This document shows, one piece after another, positions 17,231 through 24,678 of a stretch of DNA of 64,000 bases (its first letter is position 1; the number at the start of each line of letters is the position of its first letter). Below the pieces are notes generated by a model. It saw nothing but the letters and a program-made list of their open reading frames with translations. It did not search any database and was not told the DNA's origin. The translations under genes and the position numbers were made by a program. Origin of the DNA: Bdellovibrionota bacterium (GTDB lineage Bacteria > Bdellovibrionota > Bdellovibrionia > Bdellovibrionales > JAMPXM01); contig CAUJGS010000003.1 of assembly GCA_963170185.1 (NCBI GenBank), forward strand, positions 1-64,000, in the 5' to 3' direction.

Positions 17231-17276
17231 ATTCATGTGTCAGCTTCTCGGCATGAACTGCAACGTACCGACCGAC
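17210..17276. repeat. Perfect 14-bp inverted repeat spanning an SDR gene end and a gene remnant
   Basis: GTCGGTCGGTACGT at 17210-17223 is exactly complementary to ACGTACCGACCGAC at 17263-17276, with 39 nt between them. The left arm covers the last codons of the SDR gene and the right arm encodes the conserved NVPTD of the amidotransferase remnant. There is no T-run after it, so it is not a classical terminator, though it could form a stem-loop in the mRNA. It may be a footprint of a local inversion. Confidence 0.7.
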
Positions 17277-17339
17277 ATCTGCTTTTCTCTTGCGGGTTTT
17301 CAGGCACGCTTTGGCTCTTCGAAGAGGGTAGTCCGATGA
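17235..17339 (+). pseudogene. Remnant of a YafJ-type class II glutamine amidotransferase
   Basis: A 34-codon open frame begins [20 protein letters not shown], which is the strongly conserved N-terminus of YafJ-like class II glutamine amidotransferases (Cys2 is the catalytic nucleophile), continues GFQAR and then departs from the family, ending SSKRVVR before TGA. Intact family members are about 250 residues, so the gene is broken: either a large internal deletion or 3' loss with divergence. No ribosome site is visible. The rest of the 17340-17465 gap shows no further coding similarity that I can see. Confidence 0.7.
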
Positions 17340-17465
17340 GAACAGCGCGCACTGTCTCTGGGCCGAAGAGCACAGTGACTCAGTAAAAAAAATCAGAATG
17401 AGTACGTCGATCTGCGCGCACGACTTACTCGTGTGCACGCGTTAATGTTCTCCGGTGTCAGATGC

Positions 17466-17846
17466 TTAGTACGTATAGCGAATGCGTCGCACTTTCGGGC
17501 GTCCGCTAGAATCATCTTGAAATTCGACTTCACCACTTAAGCCGTTTTTGCCGATGGCTTTTTCGTAGAAGCAGGCATGTTTAAAACTTTTGGCTTTTGG
17601 GTCTGGTTTGAGCTTCGGGTCTGGGCGGCGACTTGCGATAATGAGCTTAAGTTCTTTTGGGCAATCGCCAAGCTCTTTGATTTTAAAATCCAGCAATAGG
17701 AATTCGGTCGCCTTGCGTTCTTCTGTTTCAGAAGAGCCGGGCGCCATTGTGCGTTTCAAACATCGATCAAAGCTTGGAGCGTTGTCGATGTCGGCGTGGC
17801 AGTTTAGAAAGGCTGCAAAGGCAGCGGCTAAGACGGCATTGCTCAT
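17466..17846 (-). CDS. Exported protein of unknown function
   Basis: A 126-residue protein whose N-terminus (MSNAVLAAAFAAFLNCHADI) reads as a short or atypical signal peptide. The mature part is charged and has cysteines in NCHAD, RCLKR, DCPKE and ACFYE. The run of prolines and lysines PDPKLKPDPKAK is notable. The final RRIRYTY is basic and aromatic. It overlaps the end of the upstream gene by 4 bp (ATGA), making it third in an operon of exported unknowns. No family recognised. Confidence 0.6.
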   Translation of the reverse strand: MSNAVLAAAFAAFLNCHADIDNAPSFDRCLKRTMAPGSSETEERKATEFLLLDFKIKELGDCPKELKLIIASRRPDPKLKPDPKAKSFKHACFYEKAIGKNGLSGEVEFQDDSSGRPKVRRIRYTY

Positions 17847-19009
17847 CGCGCGGTCTCCGATTTTTTCAGAGTTTCGATCGGGCCTTGTCGATTGATCGGA
17901 GATGGGTTGGAGATCGGAGAATGCGGAGTAAGTGGTCCGCTATTGATTTGAATCGCTTGGCCGGACTGCTTGGTCATAGGAATCTCCATTTTTCCGGAGC
18001 CGAACCAAAAAGGCAAAAGATTGCCGATGCTGGTAATCCCAGAACCCATTCGCATCACATCGCTGACGGTGAGATTGGAAGGTTGCTCGACTTGGGAATC
18101 CTTTAAGCCTCGGCATATCGGATGAAGCGTGAGATCGGCATTCGGCTTCTTTGCTTGGGCGAGGCGTTTACAGAGTCCCGGATCGACCGGGCAGGCGACT
18201 CCTAAGGTTTTCGAGTGTTGCACGATGGCGTCTCGCATGTCTGTTTCCGCATAGGTGTTGCAGTTGACCGATTCGTCAAGAGAGGCGTCGATCTGACTAA
18301 AGAGATCAAAGCGTCGTTTTTGCACGTAGCGACCATTCTCGCACTGAAAATACGGATTGGGCCCGTCTAAGAGTTCTTCCCAAAACTTCATTCCAAGCTC
18401 GCTGGCCGAGATATCGGCGTAGGATTTAACCTTGGAACCCTTTAGGCCCCAGGGACCATTTTCTTGTTCCATATTGAACTTCAGTGCGTCTCTGAGGCGT
18501 TGAGCGCGGGTTCCTGTTTTGTTTTTCTCCACGGCGAGATAGTTCAAGTAACCGTGAGCGAAAAAATGGTCTATCTTGTCGATCCCAATGACAAACTCGC
18601 TGTCCGCCGTTTTTACGCGATACGAGGGGACCCACATTTTGTAGTGAACACGCACCCAGTCCTTCATCATAGTGTCTTGCGCGCGTTTTGAACCTGCACG
18701 GAGATCGTAAGCGGCGTGGTTGCCGAGAACATCGTAGATATCGGGAAAGTTTCGGTCGAAGGTGTCTACCGCGAGATCCCAAAAGAGCTTTCGCGAGCAA
18801 CCACCTTTTGGGTCGACATAGATTTGGCGATCGGAAACAGTTTGGTAGTGCTCGGCGACGAGTTGAAGTTTGTAGTTCAGAGCATTGTTGAGGAACTCGT
18901 TGGCAACGGGTGCCTCTTTGTCGGCGCGTGCCATGAAGTCGTCGGGTTCTCCAGCCAAGGCAGTTTCGAAGAAGAGAATCGCAAGCATCGTCAGCGCTAG
19001 AAGTTTCAT
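17843..19009 (-). CDS. Exported protein of unknown function (operon of secreted unknowns, gene 2)
   Basis: About 388 residues from ATG 19009, chosen because it gives the same ATGA overlap with the preceding gene as elsewhere here and starts a clean signal peptide (MKLLALTMLAILFFETALAG); an ATG at 19021 would add four residues. The mature protein is mixed helical, with the segment IDKIDHFFAHGYLNYLAVEKN, scattered cysteines (GGCSRK, FQCENG, VNCNTY, VACPVDPGLCKRL, PICRGL), and a proline/serine-rich tail (HSPISNPSPINRQGP). The number of cysteines suggests a periplasmic or extracellular location. Family unknown. Confidence 0.62.
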   Translation of the reverse strand: MKLLALTMLAILFFETALAGEPDDFMARADKEAPVANEFLNNALNYKLQLVAEHYQTVSDRQIYVDPKGGCSRKLFWDLAVDTFDRNFPDIYDVLGNHAAYDLRAGSKRAQDTMMKDWVRVHYKMWVPSYRVKTADSEFVIGIDKIDHFFAHGYLNYLAVEKNKTGTRAQRLRDALKFNMEQENGPWGLKGSKVKSYADISASELGMKFWEELLDGPNPYFQCENGRYVQKRRFDLFSQIDASLDESVNCNTYAETDMRDAIVQHSKTLGVACPVDPGLCKRLAQAKKPNADLTLHPICRGLKDSQVEQPSNLTVSDVMRMGSGITSIGNLLPFWFGSGKMEIPMTKQSGQAIQINSGPLTPHSPISNPSPINRQGPIETLKKSETAR

Positions 19010-20286
19010 TGTGGATTCCAATCGCCGAAGGTGGACTGCAATTGACGAAGCCGATCCGTCATCATTTGGTGGGACCGACTTCGGACGAGTTCAAGAGTGG
19101 CTTCCGTATCGATCGTCAGCGGCACGCCGGAGGCATCGTACGAGGCCGTGGGGTTTGTCGTTACAAGGCCAAACGGTAGGTCAGCGAGAGTCGGGTCCTT
19201 GGCGACTTGTTCGGCCATATAGGCTTGCACATGGCGCGCAAGCGCTTCGGATTGCTCGGGACGCAATCGGACATAGTGGACGATTTCGATAAGTGCGTTG
19301 GCGATATCGTCACGAGGGCGAACAGCGTAAACATTGTCAGAGAGCGTGTGCATCTCTAGATAGAGGGTGCGCTGTTTGCCGGTGATCTCGACAAGGTTGT
19401 TCTGGGCTCGGTTGGAGTGTGTGTCGATGAGGTTGTCGGTTCGCTTTTGATAGAGGTCGGACACGAGTCGGCGAAGGCCTGGATCTTTGTTTTTTAAAAA
19501 GCTATCAAACTCCGAGAAAATACGAATGCGTCTGCGGGTTTCATCGACGATCTCTTTTGGCATAAATACGGCGCCGATATGGGCGGTGAAATCATGAAAG
19601 TGCAAGCGCCCCGATTGCGCCATCGGAAGCTCACCACCTTCTAGAAAACGTTTTCGATAGTCGGCGCCGGTAAGTGGCATGTTGCCCGTCTCAAAGAAGT
19701 TTATGGGAAGCCGTCTGGCATCGCCTTCGGGAAACCGCTTGTTGAAATTTGAAATGGCGCCACGAAGCTCTGTTGCGTCCGGCAGTACGACTTTGTTTGG
19801 CGTGAGTTCGAATCCCAGTTTTTTGGCGTTTTGCGAGCCCAAGATGTAAAGGATCGAATCCGGGTTGACGAGAACATCATTGAAGCCTGGCGTGTCGAAG
19901 TAGCGTTCCCATGGCTGATTCGGATCTTTCTTGGTGAACACGCGTCGCGCTCCACCAAAGCGGCCGGAGAGTTTTTCGCCTTCAACGAGATTGTCGGCGA
20001 CACCTGTGCGAAGAACCGCGTGTCGCAGTTTCAAGAGCGGATTGAAGTCGTAGCTGAGTCGTCGTTTCAAGAGGTGAAAGTAGTCGCCACATGTTGGAGC
20101 CGTCGGGTTTTTGCCGAACGCTGGTGGCGCGGAGAATGTCACCGACAAGAACACGCCGAATAAGAACGCTGCGAACAAGATGCCGAAAAAAACAGTGCCG
20201 CGCAAAGCAGTGCGAGGCCTCCTCGTGACGACACGAGGGGCTTGAAAAGGGCGTCGACGAAAGGCTGGCGCGCGCCTTGTCTTCAT
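19006..20286 (-). CDS. Membrane-anchored or exported protein of unknown function (gene 1 of operon)
   Basis: A 426-residue protein with a very basic N-terminus (TRRAPAFRRRPFQ) followed by one hydrophobic helix (about 29-55) that is either a signal anchor or a long signal peptide ending near AFG-KNP. The large exported part includes LHFHDFTAHIGAVFMPKEIV, a His/Asp-rich stretch that could bind metal, and a helical C-terminal region. I do not recognise a family. It is the promoter-proximal gene of a three-gene operon of exported unknowns, each coupled to the next by 4-bp overlap. Confidence 0.62.
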   Translation of the reverse strand: MKTRRAPAFRRRPFQAPRVVTRRPRTALRGTVFFGILFAAFLFGVFLSVTFSAPPAFGKNPTAPTCGDYFHLLKRRLSYDFNPLLKLRHAVLRTGVADNLVEGEKLSGRFGGARRVFTKKDPNQPWERYFDTPGFNDVLVNPDSILYILGSQNAKKLGFELTPNKVVLPDATELRGAISNFNKRFPEGDARRLPINFFETGNMPLTGADYRKRFLEGGELPMAQSGRLHFHDFTAHIGAVFMPKEIVDETRRRIRIFSEFDSFLKNKDPGLRRLVSDLYQKRTDNLIDTHSNRAQNNLVEITGKQRTLYLEMHTLSDNVYAVRPRDDIANALIEIVHYVRLRPEQSEALARHVQAYMAEQVAKDPTLADLPFGLVTTNPTASYDASGVPLTIDTEATLELVRSRSHQMMTDRLRQLQSTFGDWNPQ

Positions 20287-20415
20287 AGTGTAGATATCGG
20301 AGCTTTGGGTGGAAATTTGGAGCGAAGGTTTAAGAAACGGCGCATGGTTTTCACTGGACCTTGGCTTGGCTCGCGCTATGAAATCGGATAGGTTGCAGTT
20401 TGAAGGAGAAACAGT

Positions 20416-20625
20416 ATGCGAACTAGTGCAACGAAATCGAAAGCGGAATCACGAAAAGGCAACAAGCGCGGAAAGCCCAGCCGTAAGTCATCGGTGGGTG
20501 CGGGCTCAAAGAGCAAGCCTCGCGTAAAGGGAGCAAGCGTGCCTCATCGCGGCCAGAAGGCCCTAAAAAAGAAGACGGCGAAGAAGACAGCTGCAAAAAA
20601 AGCCAAAGCCGCTAAGCGCGGTTGA
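20416..20625 (+). CDS. Small Lys/Arg/Ala-rich basic protein, histone H1-like
   Basis: A 69-residue protein made almost entirely of Lys, Arg, Ala, Ser and Gly, ending with AKKTAAKKAKAAKRG; this is the composition of bacterial histone H1-like and other nucleic-acid-binding tails. GAAGGAGAA lies upstream of the ATG. The composition could also fit a ribosome-associated basic protein. In Bdellovibrio-like life cycles such proteins may compact DNA in the attack phase, but that is inference from lineage, not from the sequence. It is transcribed alone, divergent from the operon at 17466-20286. Confidence 0.7.
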   Translation: MRTSATKSKAESRKGNKRGKPSRKSSVGAGSKSKPRVKGASVPHRGQKALKKKTAKKTAAKKAKAAKRG

Positions 20626-20647
20626 TTTCTGGATTGCCGCTAAAAGC

Positions 20648-21196
20648 CTAGAGCAGGCCATGTTGCTTCAGAAACTGATCAAGCCGCTTCTGACTTGTTA
20701 GTCTGATCACAGTGACATGGCCGTACTCGGGCTCACGGATGAGCGCTTCGTATTGTTTCTTTCTTAGGTCGTAAGTGTTCCACGCCCAGAGAATGATCGA
20801 GTCTTTCGAGAGAAATGTTTTTCTGAAACTTTCTTTGTTCCCAGCCCAGAGTTCCTCTCGCTTTAGCATGCGAAGCACAGAACGTTTGAGCACGCGCCAC
20901 ATGACCAAGGTTCTTGGGTAGTCGAGCCAAATAACGGTTTCAGAGTGCTTCCATGTCACGTCTCGTACCTTGTTGTAGTTCCCATGAAGAACAAAGCCGT
21001 CGGACGACGCGATGGCTGTCGAGATTTTATTTCGAAACTGTTCAGTCGGTGTTTCTCGCCAGCCGGGCTGCCAAAACAGCGCATCTAGCTCGAGATCTTG
21101 AACGCGTAGGCGCTTGGCCAAGTGACGTGCCAAGGTGCTCTTGCCGGAGCCACTTGTACCAATAACCAAAATTTTTGAGTTCTGATTGAACGTCAC
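20648..21196 (-). CDS. Adenylate-kinase-like P-loop protein (FlaR/topology-modulation type)
   Basis: A 182-residue P-loop NTPase with Walker A GTSGSGKST (about 12-20) followed by LARHLAKRL, and a family pattern seen in FlaR-like topology-modulation proteins: LELDALFWQPGW, FVLHGNYNKVRD, VIWLDYPRT. These are putative nucleoside or nucleotide kinases of unproven substrate. The size fits the family. It is followed by the histone-like gene in convergent orientation; upstream lies a run of 15-bp tandem repeats and a tRNA gene in the same direction. Confidence 0.78.
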   Translation of the reverse strand: MTFNQNSKILVIGTSGSGKSTLARHLAKRLRVQDLELDALFWQPGWRETPTEQFRNKISTAIASSDGFVLHGNYNKVRDVTWKHSETVIWLDYPRTLVMWRVLKRSVLRMLKREELWAGNKESFRKTFLSKDSIILWAWNTYDLRKKQYEALIREPEYGHVTVIRLTSQKRLDQFLKQHGLL

Positions 21197-21261
21197 CGTG
21201 AACGACCTCGCGACACGCAGTCCAGCATATCTTCCGATAATCCTCTGACGAGAATGATTCT

Positions 21262-21306
21262 AAACGATTTCTAGTGAAACGATTTCTAATGAAACGGTTG
21301 CCAATG
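21262..21306. repeat. Three tandem copies of a 15-bp repeat
   Basis: AAACGATTTCTAGTG, AAACGATTTCTAATG and AAACGGTTGCCAATG follow one another exactly, with the third more diverged. They lie between the 3' end of tRNA-Gly and the P-loop gene (both on the minus strand). The first two copies differ at one base. Possible replication-slippage product; no regulatory role is evident. Confidence 0.75.
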
Positions 21307-21312
21307 AGAAGT

Positions 21313-21389
21313 TGGAGCGGGTGAACGGGCTCGAACCGTCGACCTATACCTTGGCAAGGTATCGCTCTAGCCAACTGAGCTACACCCGC
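21313..21389 (-). tRNA. tRNA-Gly (anticodon GCC), CCA encoded
   Basis: Read on the minus strand: acceptor stem GCGGGTG paired with CACCCGC, D-arm GCTCAGTTGGCTAGAGC, anticodon arm ATACC-TTGCCAA-GGTAT with anticodon GCC, variable loop AGGTC, and T-arm GACGG-TTCGAGC-CCGTT. Discriminator T and a genomically encoded CCA follow. All stems pair, so the gene looks functional. Excluding CCA the gene ends at 21316. Confidence 0.97.
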
Positions 21390-21524
21390 GCTCCGAAATG
21401 AGGGCCCAAGTTATGGGGGATGTGGCCGTCTGTCAATGGCTCATCCGAAAATTCCGCGGTGAAGTCTAAGAATTCTTCCGATGAAGCAAAGGCTAAATGC
21501 CTAAAACTTCAGCCAAAACGTGTT

Positions 21525-22154
21525 TTAGCTAGCGGGGGTTTTGCGGCCGAGGCGGTAGAGATTGATGTACTCGATACCCGAGATCAGGCTCAAGACCGCG
21601 CTGATCCAAAGCAGTCCGTGTCCGATCGTCTGAGTCGAGATGTTGTAAAGGGGGCCTAGCGAGTCGGTAGCAAGTGGCACATTGATCAGTACTGCCGGGA
21701 TGGCCACCATCTGTACGGCGGTCTTCCACTTTCCGGCGGCTTTGGCGTCGATGATGAGTTGGTCGGCGGCCGCGACGGCGCGAATGCCGCCGATGAGAAT
21801 GTCTCGCCCGAGGATCAAGATCACGAGAACGGGGTGGACCGCTCCGCCTGGAACAAGCAAGATGAGAATGGTGGAAACGAGAATCTTATCCGCAATCGGA
21901 TCCATGAATTTGCCCATTGTCGATTGGGCGTTGAACTTTCTTGCGAAGTATCCGTCTAGCCAATCGGTGATCGCGGCGAGAATGAAGATTCCGGCAGCGA
22001 TCCAGCCGGCCAACGGTTTGGCCATCAGCAAAACGACCGCGGTTAGCGGCACCGCCGCGACCATACGTGACCAAGTCAACCACATCGGAAGTTCACGTTT
22101 CCAAGTCGGCAAAGGCGTGGATGGCATTTTGGATGTCGTTTTGGAATCGGACAA
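21525..22154 (-). CDS. pgsA: CDP-diacylglycerol-glycerol-3-phosphate 3-phosphatidyltransferase
   Basis: A 209-residue membrane enzyme of phosphatidylglycerol synthesis. The CDP-alcohol phosphotransferase signature D-x2-DG-x2-AR-x8-G-x3-D-x3-D is complete (from DWLDGYFARK to GKFMDPIAD), giving both catalytic aspartates. About five or six hydrophobic helices. Start taken at TTG 22154, which has GGAG at good spacing; the first ATG, 22127, has no ribosome site and would remove nine hydrophilic residues. Divergent from the exported SRPBCC gene, sharing a promoter region of about 67 nt. Confidence 0.9.
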   Translation of the reverse strand: MSDSKTTSKMPSTPLPTWKRELPMWLTWSRMVAAVPLTAVVLLMAKPLAGWIAAGIFILAAITDWLDGYFARKFNAQSTMGKFMDPIADKILVSTILILLVPGGAVHPVLVILILGRDILIGGIRAVAAADQLIIDAKAAGKWKTAVQMVAIPAVLINVPLATDSLGPLYNISTQTIGHGLLWISAVLSLISGIEYINLYRLGRKTPAS

Positions 22155-22221
22155 GCGGTCTCCAGTCGGTGGTCGAGAAAGTCGAGCGAAACATCAAAGC
22201 CCTTTCGTCGTCAATCTCCGG

Positions 22222-22884
22222 TTGCAGGGGTTCGGGTTTCGACGCGTTTGGCTCGTTTTGCTTGGCTTGGGGTTGATGACGGGACCGGCTGTCAAAGCCG
22301 AGACTGGCTTGGTAGAGCTGCCGGCGCCGTTTTGGGCCGGTAAGCCCAAGGTGCGCGAAAAGCTTGAGGACCGCGATATCTTGGTTTCTGTCAGAACAGA
22401 ATCCGGGCGCCTAGACGAGGCTGCAAGTCGACTAGTGATGAGCGGTGTGGGCTGGGTCAAGCGGGCTCCGGGCGATGTGTTTGAGATGGCGAAGAGTTTT
22501 GAGAAGTTGCCGCAAGTGAGTGAGCACTTTCGTGAGGTGAAGTTCGACGCCAAAACGTCGCGCCTCTTCGTCATTTCGCAGGCTCTTGGTTATCAAGCAA
22601 GGATGCTGTTTCAGGTTCAATTGTTGGAGCAAGAAAAGCGCATTCGCTTTCATGTCATCGAGGGCCATTTTCTTGGCCTTCGTGGCGAAATCGAAATGGC
22701 GAATGTCTTAGATGGAAAAAAGAAGCCTCGTGCGAATCTGACCGAGATGTCGGTCTTGATGGCGCATGAGGCTCGCGAGCTTCCTGTACCCAAATTTCTG
22801 ATCGGCTTTGCGCTTGAGATTGTTTCTAAAAACGTCGCGCAAAAGATGCGCCGATTCTTCGAAACCGGCGCTCTTGAGAAGTAA
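22222..22884 (+). CDS. Exported SRPBCC/START-like protein
   Basis: About 220 residues. The open frame continues upstream to 21682, but that part is antisense to pgsA and has no signal character; the signal peptide (RRVWLVLLGLGLMTGPAVKA) starts just after TTG 22222, so I place the start there although no ribosome site is visible. The mature domain reads as an SRPBCC (START-like) fold: VFEMAKSFEKLPQVSEHFREV, then alternating strands and a long C-terminal helix VPKFLIGFALEIVSKNVAQKM. Such domains bind hydrophobic ligands. Ends one base before the convergent TPR-like gene. Confidence 0.65.
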   Translation: MQGFGFRRVWLVLLGLGLMTGPAVKAETGLVELPAPFWAGKPKVREKLEDRDILVSVRTESGRLDEAASRLVMSGVGWVKRAPGDVFEMAKSFEKLPQVSEHFREVKFDAKTSRLFVISQALGYQARMLFQVQLLEQEKRIRFHVIEGHFLGLRGEIEMANVLDGKKKPRANLTEMSVLMAHEARELPVPKFLIGFALEIVSKNVAQKMRRFFETGALEK

Positions 22885-23589
22885 CTAACGGGCTTTGCGC
22901 AGACGAGATTTCAGTTCGCCCTTTGAAACGACCGTCGATGTTTCGCGGAAGTTATTAGGACGCTGCCACGGTGTGGGGAGCGGGAAGTCGATCGGGCGCG
23001 GGCGCACGGCCTCGCCAAACTGACGTTCGAACTGAATCAGGGCGCCGGCCGCAGTTTGCGGAATCGAGCCACCAAAGATTTCTTTTAAATGAGTTTTCCA
23101 ATTGGAAAGAGCTTGAACCATCAAAGCGCGTTCACCGCTTTCCAGGGCGTGCTCGCAAACGCGAGAGAGGTAAAGGTTGACGGCTTTCGCCGCCTTGGTT
23201 TTGTCGCCGTCGATCATGGTATGCAAAAACGCGCAGACCATGTCGTAGGCGATGAGGTCGTCAATTCGGGTCTGTGCATTTTCAAGGGCGTACACGCCGA
23301 TACCAAAAAGCGATTGATCCATATGCGCGTTCCAGATTTCGAGTGCTTCTTGGAATTCGCCGAGTTTGATGTGCGCGCGCAGGCTTCCGAGCGTGAGTTT
23401 GGCGAGGAGGAACGAGTCTAACTGACCAGCCGCTTCGATGGCTTCAAGAATTTTCTTATAGGCAGCCAAAGCGGCTTTGTGGTTTCCCTGTGCGGCGAGT
23501 TGGTCGGCAGCCTCGCCCTCGCGAGAGAACTTCTCTATAGCATCGTCAGACATGTTTTCGACTTTCGAGGCAGTGTTTGAACGGCTCAC
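22885..23589 (-). CDS. Helical TPR-like protein, unknown function
   Basis: A 234-residue cytoplasmic protein starting at GTG 23589 with AAGGAG upstream. Residues about 20-110 form tetratricopeptide-like helix pairs (AADQLAAQGNHKAALAAYKKI, then SLRAHIKLGEFQEALEIWNA), and the rest is helical up to a basic C-terminus (KSRLRKAR). TPR-type proteins scaffold protein complexes; partner unknown. Its stop lies directly against the stop of the convergent upstream gene. Confidence 0.65.
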   Translation of the reverse strand: MSRSNTASKVENMSDDAIEKFSREGEAADQLAAQGNHKAALAAYKKILEAIEAAGQLDSFLLAKLTLGSLRAHIKLGEFQEALEIWNAHMDQSLFGIGVYALENAQTRIDDLIAYDMVCAFLHTMIDGDKTKAAKAVNLYLSRVCEHALESGERALMVQALSNWKTHLKEIFGGSIPQTAAGALIQFERQFGEAVRPRPIDFPLPTPWQRPNNFRETSTVVSKGELKSRLRKAR

Positions 23590-23683
23590 AGTTTGTACTC
23601 CTTAACATCTCATTTTCGGATGATTCTTCGCGAAATCCGAGTCGAGAACTGGTCGGGCTTTTTTGATCTCTTAAGAAGAGTTC

Positions 23684-23713
23684 TTGGTGAGCAGTCGGAA
23701 AGTCGAGTATTCT
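23684..23713 (+). promoter_or_regulatory. Candidate sigma70-type promoter of a short transcription unit
   Basis: TTGGTG (23684-23689) and TATTCT (23708-23713) are separated by 18 bp. They would start a transcript near 23720 that runs through the 17-codon ORF at 23792 to the terminator at 23902-23936, a total of about 215 nt. The nearby CCGTCATGACGG and CTGCA-TC-TGCAG self-complementary elements (23737-23760) would lie in its 5' part. Confidence 0.4.
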
Positions 23714-23791
23714 AGGTTCACCAGGATGCCGTCATGACGGGACTGGGCTGCATCTGCAGAGGTGTATGTGCCGTGGAAGGAGGTGGTGCCA

Positions 23792-23845
23792 ATGAAAGTA
23801 TCGATTAGTCATTGGACCGCCGCTCAGGAGGAAGGTCGAGCTTAA
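23792..23845 (+). CDS. Candidate 17-residue small protein or leader peptide
   Basis: ATG 23792 is preceded by AAGGAGGTG, the longest match to the 16S anti-Shine-Dalgarno sequence in the window, at ideal spacing. The frame encodes MKVSISHWTAAQEEGRA and stops at TAA. A 6-bp hairpin (AACGCT-TATT-AGCGTT) begins at the stop codon, and a strong terminator follows 57 nt later. No gene lies downstream in the same direction, so this is either an independent small protein or an sRNA with a short coding part, rather than an attenuator leader. No family recognised. Confidence 0.5.
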   Translation: MKVSISHWTAAQEEGRA

Positions 23846-23901
23846 CGCTTATTAGCGTTTGAGTTCGATCAGCCGCCCAAAGCGGAGGTCTGAAACCTTG
23901 G

Positions 23902-23936
23902 CCGCGGATCTTGAAAAAGATCCGCGGTTCTTTTTT
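23902..23936 (+). terminator. Strong rho-independent terminator
   Basis: CCGCGGATC (23902-23910) pairs perfectly with GATCCGCGG (23919-23927) around an 8-nt loop and is followed by TTCTTTTTT. The T-run is on the plus strand only, so it ends a plus-strand transcript. A second half copy, GATCCGCGGTTTTT, occurs at 23972-23985 at the end of the opposing gene. The remaining 23590-23983 gap otherwise holds the small unit described here. Confidence 0.85.
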
Positions 23937-23983
23937 GAGCCGTGTTGAACCGCGCTGAATAGAATTGAATAGATCCGCGGTTT

Positions 23984-24667
23984 TTATGGACACATGTTTC
24001 TCAGCCAGCGTCCCGGTCGGACGTCCTCTTTTAAAATCTTTCCGGTTGCCGCTTCGACCAGATAGCTCCAAGTCCGGTAGGACAATCCGGTCGATTGATG
24101 ATTCGAACGAACCAAATTTGTGCTGATGGAGAAACCGTCTGGGCAGATCGTTGGCTGATGGACTGCGGCCGAAAAGTCCCCTGAGTGACGATTGGTCGGA
24201 ACAGCGTCAGGAGCGCTGGAGAATGCGAGATAGCTGGCACGCACGGCATTTGTGAGTCCTGCGATCGGAGTGCCGATGTTCAACGGGTTCTGCTTCTGTA
24301 TCTTGGTGACGATGAAATCCAGACAGTTTTTATCGGATTCAAGCTCGTAAATCGTTTCGCGAAAGAGGAGTCCAAATTCATTGGCGAGACTTGAATAGGA
24401 TTCCCGGATCTTGATACGGGATTTAAAACCATTCGGATTGATTTCGGTTCCTTCGTAGAGATTCGATGAGATTCGCAGACGACCAGAAGTCGCGGTGGTT
24501 AAACCGGTCGCGGGATCTTGCAGGTGTGCCAACAAAGCTCGCCTATGAGCAAGGTGATACGAAGGTGCTCCGGGTTGGCAGATGGCCGTGCCGACTGACG
24601 GCCATAAACACGGCGTCGCCACCAAAGCGATGATTCGAATAATTTGAGAAATTTTGATTGGCTTCAT
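23984..24667 (-). CDS. Exported protein of unknown function (DUF4423 operon, gene 4)
   Basis: A 227-residue protein with a signal peptide (cleavage near GTA-ICQPG). The mature part begins CQPGAPSYHLAHRR, has paired cysteines (CQPG, NCLDF, ICPDG, NMCP) and ends in an aromatic/basic segment GRWLRNMCP. No family recognised. It lies 11 nt downstream of the preceding exported gene and is the last of four minus-strand genes that start with the DUF4423-type regulator. Confidence 0.6.
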   Translation of the reverse strand: MKPIKISQIIRIIALVATPCLWPSVGTAICQPGAPSYHLAHRRALLAHLQDPATGLTTATSGRLRISSNLYEGTEINPNGFKSRIKIRESYSSLANEFGLLFRETIYELESDKNCLDFIVTKIQKQNPLNIGTPIAGLTNAVRASYLAFSSAPDAVPTNRHSGDFSAAVHQPTICPDGFSISTNLVRSNHQSTGLSYRTWSYLVEAATGKILKEDVRPGRWLRNMCP

Positions 24668-24678
24668 GCCGCCTCCTC

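Noticed and set aside
21682-22221. N-terminal 180 codons of the long plus-strand frame ending at 22884
   Set aside because: This part is antisense to pgsA, whose CDP-alcohol phosphotransferase motif is intact, and it lacks signal or domain features; only the part from about 22222 is taken as a gene.
23701-23900. GEMM-type c-di-GMP riboswitch, SRP RNA or 6S RNA in the intergenic unit
   Set aside because: The region lacks GEMM conserved elements, the SRP tetraloop/asymmetric loop and a 6S-like rod; only the ORF, hairpins and terminator are supported.
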